Assembly: GCA_938011325.1 (NCBI GenBank)
Contig: CALLUD010000013.1
Span: 37,677 to 101,676 of the forward strand
Source: an uncultured Spartobacteria bacterium
Lineage (GTDB): Bacteria; Verrucomicrobiota; Verrucomicrobiia; Chthoniobacterales; JAATET01
Length of the DNA: 64,000 nt
Reading direction: 5' to 3'
Position 1 is the first letter of the stretch; each line of letters opens with the position of its first letter. This document shows, piece after piece, positions 54,995-63,736 of this stretch. A program made the position numbers and the translations under genes. The notes below the pieces were generated by a model that worked only from the letters and a program-made list of their open reading frames with translations, ran no database searches and was not told the origin of the DNA.

Positions 54995-55942
54995 TCAACT
55001 GAATTCCTCCACCGCGGCGGCGAAGTCCTCGTCGCTCTCCTCCCCGGGCACCGCCCCGCGAATGGCCGCGAAAGCCGACTTCTCCCCCGGGCGAAGCAGC
55101 GCCCGTTTGGCGTAGTCGGTGACCGGCACCGCCTTAGGGAGTTCGCGGAAAAACTCGTCCTGGACCCCGGCAGGCCGCAGCGCGTCGGCTTCGATGCGCA
55201 GCAGCGAACCGGACGGGCGAAAAACACCGAGCCCCTCGATGATCACGTCCTTGTTGAACAGATCCCGGTGAGCCTCGATCGGCTCGGCGCCGTTCCACAA
55301 GGCGGTGACGACGACACCCGCGCGAACGTGAATCTTGAGCACGCCCTGGCTGGCGCCCATGAGGTCGAGGCGACCCGCCACACGCACGCGGCGAGACGGC
55401 GGAGTCGAGCGCGCCAGCGCGCCGGCGTGCTGCAGAACGTCGTGATCGATGCGCGGGGCGTTCGCCGCGGAACCTTCGAGGCCAATGCGTTCGATGCCCC
55501 GGTTTAACAGACGATCATAGACGGCCAGATGTTTGAGCAGGGGCAGATCGAAGTGGGAACTGTCGGAGCGCTGCCCGGCGATGTCGTTCAATGCCGCGCC
55601 CAGCAGGTCGAACGCTGTGGCGTCAGCAGGGGGAGTGTCGTCCCAGAATTTCCCTTGTTCGAACAAGGAAGGCGCGGCGTCTTTGAAACGCGGCACGCGG
55701 AACGTGACGAAGGTCTGATCGTCTTTGTCACTGCGAACCCCCACGAAGCGGACCTCGGCGGCGGCCTTGAGCGCGTCGGGAATCCGGCCGACCGGGCGAC
55801 TCGAATGCAGGAATCCCATCCGCACCGAGTCCTGTAGCGTGGACGGCAGATGAGTCAGCAAAGGCCCGATGAGCTCGGGGCGCGGATAGCGTCCGAGCCC
55901 GGAAGCAGCACTCAGGATAAAAGATCGATCGACGTAATTCAG
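54995..55942 (-). CDS. large partner protein of the second PIN module
   Basis: 315 residues if translation starts at the CTG at 55,942, seven bases after GGAGG; the first standard start is a TTG at 55,861, which would cut off the conserved-looking NYVDRSFILSAASGLGRYP. The N-terminal part (1-190) is alpha/beta. A beta-barrel-like region (about 200-265) reads RRVRVAGRLDLMGASQGVLK and VIIEGLGVFRPSGSLLRIEA. The acidic C-terminus is GEESDEDFAAAVEEFS. It shares its frame with the hsdR copy B just upstream, separated by one TGA. It is related in layout to the 264-residue partner at 47,866. Confidence 0.65.
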   Translation of the reverse strand: MNYVDRSFILSAASGLGRYPRPELIGPLLTHLPSTLQDSVRMGFLHSSRPVGRIPDALKAAAEVRFVGVRSDKDDQTFVTFRVPRFKDAAPSLFEQGKFWDDTPPADATAFDLLGAALNDIAGQRSDSSHFDLPLLKHLAVYDRLLNRGIERIGLEGSAANAPRIDHDVLQHAGALARSTPPSRRVRVAGRLDLMGASQGVLKIHVRAGVVVTALWNGAEPIEAHRDLFNKDVIIEGLGVFRPSGSLLRIEADALRPAGVQDEFFRELPKAVPVTDYAKRALLRPGEKSAFAAIRGAVPGEESDEDFAAAVEEFS

Positions 55943-55966
55943 GACAGAACCTCCGTGTTTATAAAT

Positions 55967-56260
55967 TCATCCACGAACGACACTAGGCAACCGTGGAAAA
56001 CGTGAGAAGACTGAACTGGTAGCGCTCTTCCGCAAGAAAGGACGCCGCTGCACCGCCTCGTCGATCACCGCCGCCGGCACGCCGGGATTGAGCCGCGCCA
56101 GTGACGGCGTGAGCCGCCCGACCAAGACCCCCTCGCGATAATTCGTCCGCTCCGGGGCCGCACCGTCAGGCGCGATGTCGGGACCGAAGACCGTCTCCCA
56201 GCCGCCTTCGCGGAACCAGCCGAGGCAGAGTTGTTCGAGTTGGTCTTCGGTGATGCTCAT
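55967..56260 (-). pseudogene. truncated hsdR 5' copy B
   Basis: 97 codons from the ATG at 56,260. About 71 match hsdR (through VIDEAVQR), then unrelated residues (RPFLRKSATSS). It carries changes at otherwise fixed positions (IAPDG instead of IAHDG, REGV instead of REVV), consistent with no selection on function. Its ATG overlaps the stop of the AlbA_2 gene (ATGA). Confidence 0.88.
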
Positions 56261-58284
56261 TTGGTAAGCGAGGCTGTGGTGCAATAGGCCTGCCGTTCGT
56301 GGGTGGGGGTGGTTGGAAATGCGAGGGAGAGCTTTTTATCTTTTACCAGCTTGCTGAGATATTGATCCCGGAGGGGAGTAGGCTTGCGGTTAACCAAATC
56401 TGCCAGGGCTCGCAGCGTGATGAATCTGCCCTTGCACAAAGCAAGGATTGTGGAGACCAGCACGTCACGCCCAACCTTGCGTTTGGTTCGGGGCACGCAA
56501 GCTTGCTGCTCCAAGACTTGTCGAAAAGTCGGGGTCAGATGCCTCAGATCATCGATGACGGGCAAGGGCAACTGGTCCGAGAGCAGGCAGCCATTGCCAT
56601 CTCTTTGCTCTTTCAAAAGTGGGGAGCTCGCTTTCAAAAGTGAGGAGCTCGCATCCAAAATTGGGGAGCTCGCCCCCAAATTCGGGGAGCTGTGGGCCAA
56701 ATTCCGGGAGCTGGCCGGCAAATTTGCGGAGCTTGCCAACTGTTCGGAGCCGGCACCGAACACTTCTTCAGGGGTTGGAATGGCGGCTCCGGGCAGACAG
56801 TAAACCGCCCCCCTCCCAGGGTTGTGCGATTCCAGGAAGCCGTTTTCTACTAAATCCCTAAGTAATCGCGTGGCATCAAAGGGATGCAGACCGGTCATTT
56901 CCCTGACGCGTGCGTGCGTAACCACTTTTTCCGAGGCCGCGGCAGCGAGGGTAAGTCGCTCGTTTTGCTCCAAGGCCTCAAAGCGCGCTCCGAAAACAGT
57001 TCGCAGGCGCGCCACGAGATCTTTCGGGAGCAGGTCCACCATTCGCAATTCCAACAACGTCTGGTTGTAGGGCTCGGCCCGTTCGTAGAGCGCAGGTGCC
57101 CGCCAGTGCTGTGTGGCCCAGCCGTTGTAAATCTTCGGCACACCCGAGCCTGCCTGTTCGCCCACACCGACCAGACGGAACATCTTGTGAAGCGTCCGGT
57201 TCCGGCAGTCGTGCTCGCCGCCGCGGATCGCCACTTCAGGTGGTATGCGCATCAATCCCGGATTGCGGAATCCGAACATATCCGGCCGCTTCACCACCAA
57301 GACTGAAGCGCGGTCGGAGTAATCCGCGTGCACGAGGACGTTGGCCAGAGCCTCGCGCAACGCCACATGCACCGGGGTTTCATCTTTTCGTTCCCCTTTT
57401 TCTAAGGTGAAGGGCACTTTCAGATCTCCGGTGAGCTTCAGGTATACCCGCCGGTAGAAATCGTAGAGGTTGCCCGACCATTTTCCGTCGAGGGTGAGAC
57501 GGTCGACCCAGCGTTGCTCGATTTTGGCTTCGGGCCGCTCCTGATAATCGAGCATGTAATTGGGAAACTCTTCCTGAATCGCGGTCATCCAGCCGAACAT
57601 GAGCAGGCCTGCCACCGTCAGTCCGCTCTCGCCGGTCTCGCGATCCTTCCGCCAGCCTCCGATCTGGCGGAGAAATTCGAGATCCTCCAAGGCGTTCCAT
57701 GGGTGTGCCGGTTCGCGATTGGCAAAGACCTGCCGATAAGCACGGAAGGTCTCGAGGCACAGATCATTGAAACCGTAGCCGCGCAGGATGCGATCATCGC
57801 GGCTGTCCTCGACCTGTTCGGCCAGCATTCGCTTCACCTCGTCGTCCGGCAGGGCCCGGTCACCGTCGTTCAATCGGCGAAACGTATGACCTGCGAAAGG
57901 ATTGGTCGTGAGATGAACGGGACGCTGCTTGCGAGTGGCGCGAGGGATTTCGACCAGCAGTAGTGTGCGACCTTCCACGAGGATTTCCCGGACGAGAGAA
58001 TCGTCGAGTAAGTTGGCGCTGACTTTTTGCCGATTATTGAGCGAGTCGAAGAGCTCCTTCCGCACTTTGGCGACATTGGGAATGCCCTCGATAGTGAATA
58101 CCCCTTGCTTCTCGCGCACGCCCAGGAGCACGACGCCCCCTTCGGTGTTCGCAAACGCGCTGTAGGTTGGCCAAAAATCCTCGGGCAACGCACCCTGACC
58201 GTCCCGACCTGCGGCGAGTTTGCACTCGAGGTCGACGGATTCACGTAGCAGCGACAGGTCGGCAAGCGAAGTGATCGGGATCAT
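56257..58284 (-). CDS. AlbA_2 (Schlafen/AAA-4) and ATPase-domain protein
   Basis: 675 residues. An N-terminal AlbA_2 domain (about 1-140: ESVDLECKLAAGRDGQGALP, SAFANTEGGVVLLGV) is followed by a HATPase_c_4-like domain (about 290-400: ALREALANVLVHADYSD, FRNPG, EQAGSGVPKIY), a winged-helix segment (about 430-500) and a Ser-rich linker of 7-residue repeats (about 520-565). A C-terminal wHTH-like end follows. Such proteins (RloA-type) are frequently found inside type I RM operons. Its ATG overlaps the stop of hsdR copy C, and its stop overlaps the start of copy B. It may be an accessory defence or regulatory factor. Confidence 0.84.
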   Translation of the reverse strand: MIPITSLADLSLLRESVDLECKLAAGRDGQGALPEDFWPTYSAFANTEGGVVLLGVREKQGVFTIEGIPNVAKVRKELFDSLNNRQKVSANLLDDSLVREILVEGRTLLLVEIPRATRKQRPVHLTTNPFAGHTFRRLNDGDRALPDDEVKRMLAEQVEDSRDDRILRGYGFNDLCLETFRAYRQVFANREPAHPWNALEDLEFLRQIGGWRKDRETGESGLTVAGLLMFGWMTAIQEEFPNYMLDYQERPEAKIEQRWVDRLTLDGKWSGNLYDFYRRVYLKLTGDLKVPFTLEKGERKDETPVHVALREALANVLVHADYSDRASVLVVKRPDMFGFRNPGLMRIPPEVAIRGGEHDCRNRTLHKMFRLVGVGEQAGSGVPKIYNGWATQHWRAPALYERAEPYNQTLLELRMVDLLPKDLVARLRTVFGARFEALEQNERLTLAAAASEKVVTHARVREMTGLHPFDATRLLRDLVENGFLESHNPGRGAVYCLPGAAIPTPEEVFGAGSEQLASSANLPASSRNLAHSSPNLGASSPILDASSSLLKASSPLLKEQRDGNGCLLSDQLPLPVIDDLRHLTPTFRQVLEQQACVPRTKRKVGRDVLVSTILALCKGRFITLRALADLVNRKPTPLRDQYLSKLVKDKKLSLAFPTTPTHERQAYCTTASLTK
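56618..56743. repeat. six-unit 21-bp coding minisatellite
   Basis: The core GGGAGCT recurs every 21 bases (56,624, 56,645, 56,666, 56,687, 56,708, 56,729). In the gene frame it encodes heptads of the type S-S-x-N/I-L-x-A in the linker of the AlbA_2 protein; on the other strand the units read as GEL-A-x-K-F heptads. Confidence 0.88.
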
Positions 58285-58601
58285 GGGGATGCCTCAATGG
58301 AAACGTTGGTCGCTGACATCTTCCAGCGGAGCAGACGGTGAAAATCGCGGTTGCGCTGCTCGAGGACGGGGTGGTCGAGCTTGAGCACCCGCTGCACCGC
58401 CTCGTCGATCACCGTGGCCGGCACGCCGGGATTGAGCCGCGCCAGCGAACGCGTGAGCCGCCCGACCAAGACCACCTCGCGATAATTCGCCCGCTCCGGC
58501 GTCGCGCCATCGTGGGCGATGTCGGGACCGAAGACCGTTTCCCAACCGCCGTCGCGGAACCAGCCGAGGCACTGTTGTTCGAGTTGGTCTTCGGTGAGCA
58601 T
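58281..58601 (-). pseudogene. truncated hsdR 5' copy C
   Basis: 106 codons from the ATG at 58,601. It matches hsdR for about 90 residues, the longest of the three copies (through EQRNRDFHRLL), then diverges (RWKMSATNVS). Its TGA overlaps the ATG of the AlbA_2 gene. It lies 103 bases downstream of the OLD-family gene. Confidence 0.88.
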
Positions 58602-58704
58602 CAATCTAGAGGGAAGCGGTGTGGAAATCCCGGAACACCGCCCCATTCCGAGGCGGTGTCTTCGGCGATGGATTCGTTGGAACTCATGGAAATGGAAGAG
58701 TCGG

Positions 58705-60384
58705 TCAGCAGCCGCACAGCTTGTTGAGCTTCTTCACCAGCGAGTAGAAGTCTGCAAAGTCATCGCTTCCCGGTTTTGCCGAAGCCTTAAACTCAGCCAG
58801 GTATTTTTCCTTCAACTTTCGCTTCGCATCCTTGATCTCATCTTTGTTGTCCGACGACAACGCCCGAACCAGATCGGTATTCGCCCCATTCACCGCTTTG
58901 ACGATGCTGTCGGGCAAGTAACCTTCAATTGATCGCCTCCCCGCACGGTCTACACCTAGTGCCATGTAGTCGGTATCTTTCTTCAACTCGAGCGATTGCA
59001 AGGTCTTCTCGACTTGGGAAAGCGCATCAAGGTCCACCGTGATAAACACGCGGGTATATTTATTCTTTATGAACCTGACCAAAAGTGTGTTGGTCAGTGA
59101 AGAGTATCCGTCGTATGCGAAGATCTCTCCGGAGAATCGGAAGGCATTTTCGCCGTGTTCTTCTCCCCGAAGGAGCTCGAAATATGCTTTATCAATTGGC
59201 CCTTCAACTAGTAATATTGAATCAGCGGATGCAAAGAAGAGTTCACGCCATGGAATCAGTTCATTACCCGATACACCTAAGGCAAGAGCAAACGGCTTTG
59301 CCCATTGATCTCCAGTGACTTCTTCAATCACGGTGTCCAGCTTCTGCTTCTTAACGACTCGTCTGTTGAGCAGAACGTTTGAGGAAGGGTTCTGATGGCT
59401 GAGCATGTATGGGCTGTGCGTCGTTATGATAACTTGAACCTGAAATTCTTCTGCAAGATCCCGAAGGATTCGACCGAACTCAGCCTGAGCAGATGGGTGA
59501 AGAAAGCATTCAGGTTCTTCAATCATAACCACAGGCGTAACCTTGGATGCGGATATAGCTGATTGACTCACCTGCTTTGCACGGAACAACTGGAGAAGGA
59601 TTTGCGTTCGGTTTTGGGTTCCACTTCCCCAGTCGTTCAAGGGAACTGCTGCATTCTTATCGCCCAAAGTGATACCGAATGGCATGTAGTAAAAATCAAA
59701 CTTCGGTATTGCTATTCCAACATCGTATTTAGACTCGAGGCGACCTAGCAGTTCTGAAATTTCCTTTTGATGTCCTTTGATGACTTTCTTCAATCGCTTG
59801 TCGACGTAATTTTGAACTTCTGTCTGTAAACGTTGATAATCAGGTGACACCTCCGTCAACAGCCCATGGAAGTCGCGACGGCGACGATATGGGCGCTCTG
59901 CGGATGTCGAGTTATGGTAAAGCAAGGGCCCTGATGCGCGAAGCGCCTTCAGAATCTGCTCCGCCTCAAGTCCAGTGCTTTCCTTTCCTTGGCAGGTTGC
60001 CAACACGGACCTTCCCTTTTGCGAGATTTGCAGGGCTATCGTAAGCTGCAATTCTTGGGGCGGATCATCTAAAGTGAGCTGTTTGGAGACGACTTGGTGA
60101 ATCGCAATATCACGATCTCGATCGATAGAGATCTCCGCTTCAACCTTGATTTCGCGTCCTTCTATAACCGTTTGATGCCACACTGGGTAGTCGTCCTTGA
60201 CGGTAATTTCGGTTGGAGAACCAAAGAAATAGTCTGGGTCTTCCAACAGCGCACGAATTGCTTTAACAATATTCGATTTGCCCGAGTCATTTGGGCCACA
60301 AATCGCAGTAAAGTGTGTGCTGAACTCGACCGAGAAGTTACACAACGTTTTGAAATTCGTGGCTTTGAGACGGATGATTTTCAT
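58705..60384 (-). CDS. OLD-family ATPase with TOPRIM domain
   Basis: 559 residues. ABC-type ATPase: Walker A CGPNDSGKSNIVKAI (about 30-45), Walker B VVMIEEPECFLHP and H-loop ITTHSPYML. A C-terminal TOPRIM nuclease domain (about 375-480) has SILLVEGPIDKAYFELL and VFITVDLDA. OLD (class 1 or 2) nucleases act in phage defence. The base composition is clearly more AT-rich than the neighbours, which points to separate acquisition. It sits between hsdS (15 bases upstream) and the chain of hsdR copies. Confidence 0.9.
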   Translation of the reverse strand: MKIIRLKATNFKTLCNFSVEFSTHFTAICGPNDSGKSNIVKAIRALLEDPDYFFGSPTEITVKDDYPVWHQTVIEGREIKVEAEISIDRDRDIAIHQVVSKQLTLDDPPQELQLTIALQISQKGRSVLATCQGKESTGLEAEQILKALRASGPLLYHNSTSAERPYRRRRDFHGLLTEVSPDYQRLQTEVQNYVDKRLKKVIKGHQKEISELLGRLESKYDVGIAIPKFDFYYMPFGITLGDKNAAVPLNDWGSGTQNRTQILLQLFRAKQVSQSAISASKVTPVVMIEEPECFLHPSAQAEFGRILRDLAEEFQVQVIITTHSPYMLSHQNPSSNVLLNRRVVKKQKLDTVIEEVTGDQWAKPFALALGVSGNELIPWRELFFASADSILLVEGPIDKAYFELLRGEEHGENAFRFSGEIFAYDGYSSLTNTLLVRFIKNKYTRVFITVDLDALSQVEKTLQSLELKKDTDYMALGVDRAGRRSIEGYLPDSIVKAVNGANTDLVRALSSDNKDEIKDAKRKLKEKYLAEFKASAKPGSDDFADFYSLVKKLNKLCGC

Positions 60385-60399
60385 TTAATCAGGTGTAGT

Positions 60400-61653
60400 T
60401 TAAGGCATTCCATTTCTGATTTGCCCGCTCAGCAGTTTGGGCAACATCGAGTCGCGTAGGGTGGCGAGGGTGCGGGATTGGGTTTCGTTGGCTCGGATTT
60501 GCTCGTCGATAGGGCCTGCAATCTTCTCAAATGCGGTGAGAATTTCATCGGACGGATTGATAATAGGTAGTTTTTCGAAATTCCCTTTATTGATCGCGCC
60601 GAAAACCGTTCCTTCCGATTCGTAGTTGGCGAAGTGGGGGCGGAGGTTGGCCATCGCGTAGTAAGTAAAGGAAGCAGCTGCTTGCTTGTGACGAACCGCG
60701 GCCACTCCGCGACCAATGCAGCAATCTTCGATTGCCATGTTAATATCGCCAACGGGCGCTCTGACGCTGACTAGAGTATCGCGAGCTTTGGCGAGTCGTG
60801 TCGGCGCGGTGCAAAACATGCGGCGTGTAGGGAAGCGAAAGCCGAAATCAGTTCTACCTTGGTAAAACGGCATGCCGTTTCCGTGTTCGTTATACGTATC
60901 TCCAGGCGGCGACTGACCCATCGTCAGGTGAAAGACGCTGCCTACAGATTCGAGCGACCACCCCTTGGGAATCTCGCCGAGTTCGGAGGATTGGAAGGAG
61001 TCGGGGAAGAGGGCGGCGGTTTGGGCGTCCATGCCGGTGGGTTGGCGGCCGGCGGCTTTGGCGTGGACGGGGTCGAAATCAACGAACCAGCTCTGGAACA
61101 GCGCCCGCGCCATCGCCTCCAGCGTCGCGTTCATCCGCCGGTTCAACTCGATCTTGTCGTCCAGCGTCCCGAGGATTCGCGCGATGGCTTTTTGTTCGTT
61201 TGGATCATCCGGAATATTAACCCAGAGTCTTCGGAAGTCGGGAAAATGGCCTTTGTATTCTTCTAAAAAGACACGACCTTTAGTCGCGTAATAAAAGAAC
61301 ATGGTATCACAAATACCGGACTTTCCGACGAGCGGAAAAACGTTTTGGATTACCGAAAATGGGTGCTTCATCACACGCATTTCGCACGTGTGATTAGCAA
61401 ACGTTACTACAGGCGATTCTGGGGATGCTACAATTCCTGGTTCGTCATTGTGAAATCCAACAACTCCTTCTGTAGACTGATCGATTACTGGAACTGCTCC
61501 TGTTGGTAGAGTCGATTTTTGATCGTATCGCCTTCCAATATCTAGTTTTTCAAAAAGATCTTCTACTTGGCAAGGCGACCAACCGTGAGGCGCAACCGCA
61601 AGCGCTTCTTCTTTGCTCTGAAATTTGGGTAGCCGAGGCCAATTACGAGCCAT
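60400..61653 (-). CDS. hsdS: type I restriction specificity subunit S
   Basis: 417 residues, overlapping hsdM by 11 bases. Two target-recognition domains (about 20-165 and 225-385) each end in a conserved helix (NEQKAIARILGTLDDKIELN and DEILTAFEKIAGPIDEQIRA). The sequence between helices includes LFQSWFVDFDPVHAKAAG, typical of HsdS. It determines the bipartite DNA target; that target cannot be read from the sequence. Confidence 0.94.
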   Translation of the reverse strand: MARNWPRLPKFQSKEEALAVAPHGWSPCQVEDLFEKLDIGRRYDQKSTLPTGAVPVIDQSTEGVVGFHNDEPGIVASPESPVVTFANHTCEMRVMKHPFSVIQNVFPLVGKSGICDTMFFYYATKGRVFLEEYKGHFPDFRRLWVNIPDDPNEQKAIARILGTLDDKIELNRRMNATLEAMARALFQSWFVDFDPVHAKAAGRQPTGMDAQTAALFPDSFQSSELGEIPKGWSLESVGSVFHLTMGQSPPGDTYNEHGNGMPFYQGRTDFGFRFPTRRMFCTAPTRLAKARDTLVSVRAPVGDINMAIEDCCIGRGVAAVRHKQAAASFTYYAMANLRPHFANYESEGTVFGAINKGNFEKLPIINPSDEILTAFEKIAGPIDEQIRANETQSRTLATLRDSMLPKLLSGQIRNGMP

Positions 61654-63427
61654 AACTAAGTCGTTCCAGATTTTCTTTGATCGCCTGCTCCAGTTTCGCC
61701 GATTCGGCGAACTGGGCGTTTAGCTCGGCGACGAGTTTCTGCATCTTTTCCTCAAAGGGTTCGCCGTCGTCGGCGGTTTCCTCGGCGCCTACAAACCGCC
61801 CCGGTGTTAAGACAAACCCGTGTTTGGCGATTTCATCCAACGTGGCTGAGTAACAAAAGCCCGGGACGTTGGCGTAGGCGGTTTGAGTTGAAGTCGAAAG
61901 TTTAGGTTCAAGAGAGGCAGGATCTCGGCGCCAGGCGCGGAAGGTGCCGGCGATTTTTTCGAGATCCTCGGCGGTGAAGTCACGGAGGACGCGGTCCTTC
62001 ATGTAGCCGAGCTTGCGGGCGTCGATGAAGAGGACCTGGCCCGTGCGGTCGCGTAGGCCAGTGGCCCCCTCACCCCCAGCCCCTCTCCCATTGGGAGAGG
62101 GTGGCTGTAAGCCGGGTGAGGGAGAGCGAGCTTTCTTGCTCTTAGTCAGGAACCAGACGCAGGCGGGGATCTGGGTGTTGGTGAAGAGCTGGCCGGGGAG
62201 GGCGAGCATGCACTCGACGAGGTCGGCCTCGACGAGGGCGCGGCGGATCTCGCCTTCGCCTTTGGTGTTGGACGACATGGAGCCGTTGGCGAGGAGCAGG
62301 GCCATGGAGCCGGTCGGCGCGAGGTGGTGGAGCATGTGCTGCACCCAGGCGAAGTTGGCGTTGCTCTTCGGGGGTGTGCCGTAAACCCAGCGCGGGTCGC
62401 CTTCGAGTTTTCCGTCCCACCATTCGCTGATGTTGAAGGGCGGGTTGGCCATCACGTAGTCGGCGCGGAGGTCGGGGTGCTGGTCGTTGAGGAAGGTGTC
62501 GGCGGGTTGTTTGCCGAAATTGAAGTCGATGCCGCGGATGGCCATGTTCATCGCGGCGAGGCGCCAGGTGGTGGGATTGCTCTCCTGTCCGTAAACGGAG
62601 ATCGCGCCGAGCTTGCCGCCATGGGCCTCGATGAAGGCCTCGCTCTGCACGAAGAAGCCGCCGGAGCCCATGGCGGGGTCGTAAACCTTGCCGGAGTAGG
62701 GCTCAAGCATCTCGACGATGACGGAGACGATGCTCTTGGGCGTGTAGTATTGGCCGCCCTTCTTGCCCTCGGCCAAGGCGAACTGGCCGAGGAAGTATTC
62801 GTAAACGTGGCCGAGGATGTCCTTGGCGTTGAGGCTGGCGTGGCGGAAGGGGATGGCGGAGATGACTTCGCTGATGAGGCCGACGAGCTTGGCGGGCTCG
62901 ATCTGGAGCTGCATGTAGCGGTTTTTCTCGATGATGCCTTTGAGCCGGGGGTTTTCCTTTTCGATGGCTTCGAGGGCGTCGTCGATCAGGCGGGCGGCGG
63001 AGCGGAAGGTGTAGGTCTGGGGAGAACCGCCCGCGGCAGCGTCGGCGAGCGTGATGACGGTGTCGGGTGCGAGCGCGGCGTTTTCCTGAATGGTTTTCCA
63101 GCGGGCGAGCGGCGGCACCCAGAAGACGTTTTTCTCAGTGTAGTAGTCGCGGTCCTCGAGCTCGGCGGCGATGGCCGCGGCGTAGTCGGCGTCGGAATCG
63201 TAATCGGCGCGGTCGAGGTGGTAGTCGTTCGCCGGATCGCGGAAGGCGGCCTCGAGTTCTTCGCGGCGGAGGTCGAAGGCGTCGGAGACGTATTTGAGGA
63301 AGATGAGGCCGAGGACGGCGTGTTTATAGACGGCGGCGTCGAGGTTGGAGCGGAGGCGGTCGGCGGCGTTCCAGAGCTTCTTGTCGAGGTCGTCGAGGAA
63401 GGCTTGTTCTTCAGTGGATGGATTCAT
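61643..63427 (-). CDS. hsdM: type I DNA methyltransferase subunit M with palindrome insert
   Basis: 594 residues from the ATG MNPSTEEQAFLDDLDKKLWN. An HsdM N-terminal domain (about 1-190) precedes the N6-adenine methylase motifs: KKGGQYYTPKSIV, YDPAMGSGGFF (motif I) and VMANPPFNISEW (NPPF). The C-terminal coiled-coil is QKLVAELNAQFAESAKLEQA. An insert of about 25 residues (SPSPGLQPPSPNGRGAGGEG) sits at about residue 435 between FLTKSKKAR and RDRTGQVLFIDARKLGYM. It is encoded by the same kind of palindrome that flanks the DUF559 cassette in hsdR. First gene of the operon. Confidence 0.94.
   Translation of the reverse strand: MNPSTEEQAFLDDLDKKLWNAADRLRSNLDAAVYKHAVLGLIFLKYVSDAFDLRREELEAAFRDPANDYHLDRADYDSDADYAAAIAAELEDRDYYTEKNVFWVPPLARWKTIQENAALAPDTVITLADAAAGGSPQTYTFRSAARLIDDALEAIEKENPRLKGIIEKNRYMQLQIEPAKLVGLISEVISAIPFRHASLNAKDILGHVYEYFLGQFALAEGKKGGQYYTPKSIVSVIVEMLEPYSGKVYDPAMGSGGFFVQSEAFIEAHGGKLGAISVYGQESNPTTWRLAAMNMAIRGIDFNFGKQPADTFLNDQHPDLRADYVMANPPFNISEWWDGKLEGDPRWVYGTPPKSNANFAWVQHMLHHLAPTGSMALLLANGSMSSNTKGEGEIRRALVEADLVECMLALPGQLFTNTQIPACVWFLTKSKKARSPSPGLQPPSPNGRGAGGEGATGLRDRTGQVLFIDARKLGYMKDRVLRDFTAEDLEKIAGTFRAWRRDPASLEPKLSTSTQTAYANVPGFCYSATLDEIAKHGFVLTPGRFVGAEETADDGEPFEEKMQKLVAELNAQFAESAKLEQAIKENLERLSYGS
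62067..62122. repeat. GC-rich palindrome inserted in hsdM
   Basis: Outer arms CCCTCACCC and GGGTGAGGG enclose inner arms CCCTCTCCCA and TGGGAGAGGG. The unit length keeps the hsdM frame open. Its sequence matches the ends of the DUF559 cassette at 50,744-51,188, but no DUF559 gene is present here. Confidence 0.85.
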
Positions 63428-63717
63428 TGGAGAAGGCAAAAGCGCTGTTGAGGATCTGAAAAAAGAAGGACATCCCTAGGACATTCTTCGCAGGGGAACG
63501 CAGCGGAGACTGCTTTAGCAGCCCGCTAATAGAACGGGAAGGAAAAACAGGGCGCTTCGCGCGCAAGAGGCAGAAGGCATGCGGTATGAGGCTCAAGGAG
63601 TTGCTGGCTGCGCATCTGCGCAGGTTGCATGTTGCAAGTTGCAGGTTGCCGCCCTCGCCCCTCGACGCTCGTCGCTCGACCCGCCTCCTTCGTCCCTCTT
63701 CCTTCGTAGACGCCCCG

Positions 63718-63736
63718 AGCTTCGCAGAGCGAAGCT
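63718..63736. repeat. REP-like hairpin, array copy 1
   Basis: AGCTTCGCAGAGCGAAGCT followed by GCCACAGTTTCCCC. Confidence 0.85.

Noticed and set aside
58281..58601. Treating the hsdR copies as real small genes
   Set aside because: They lack the nuclease Asp/Glu-x-Lys residues and end in unrelated sequence; they are better described as truncated copies, possibly used as leaders.
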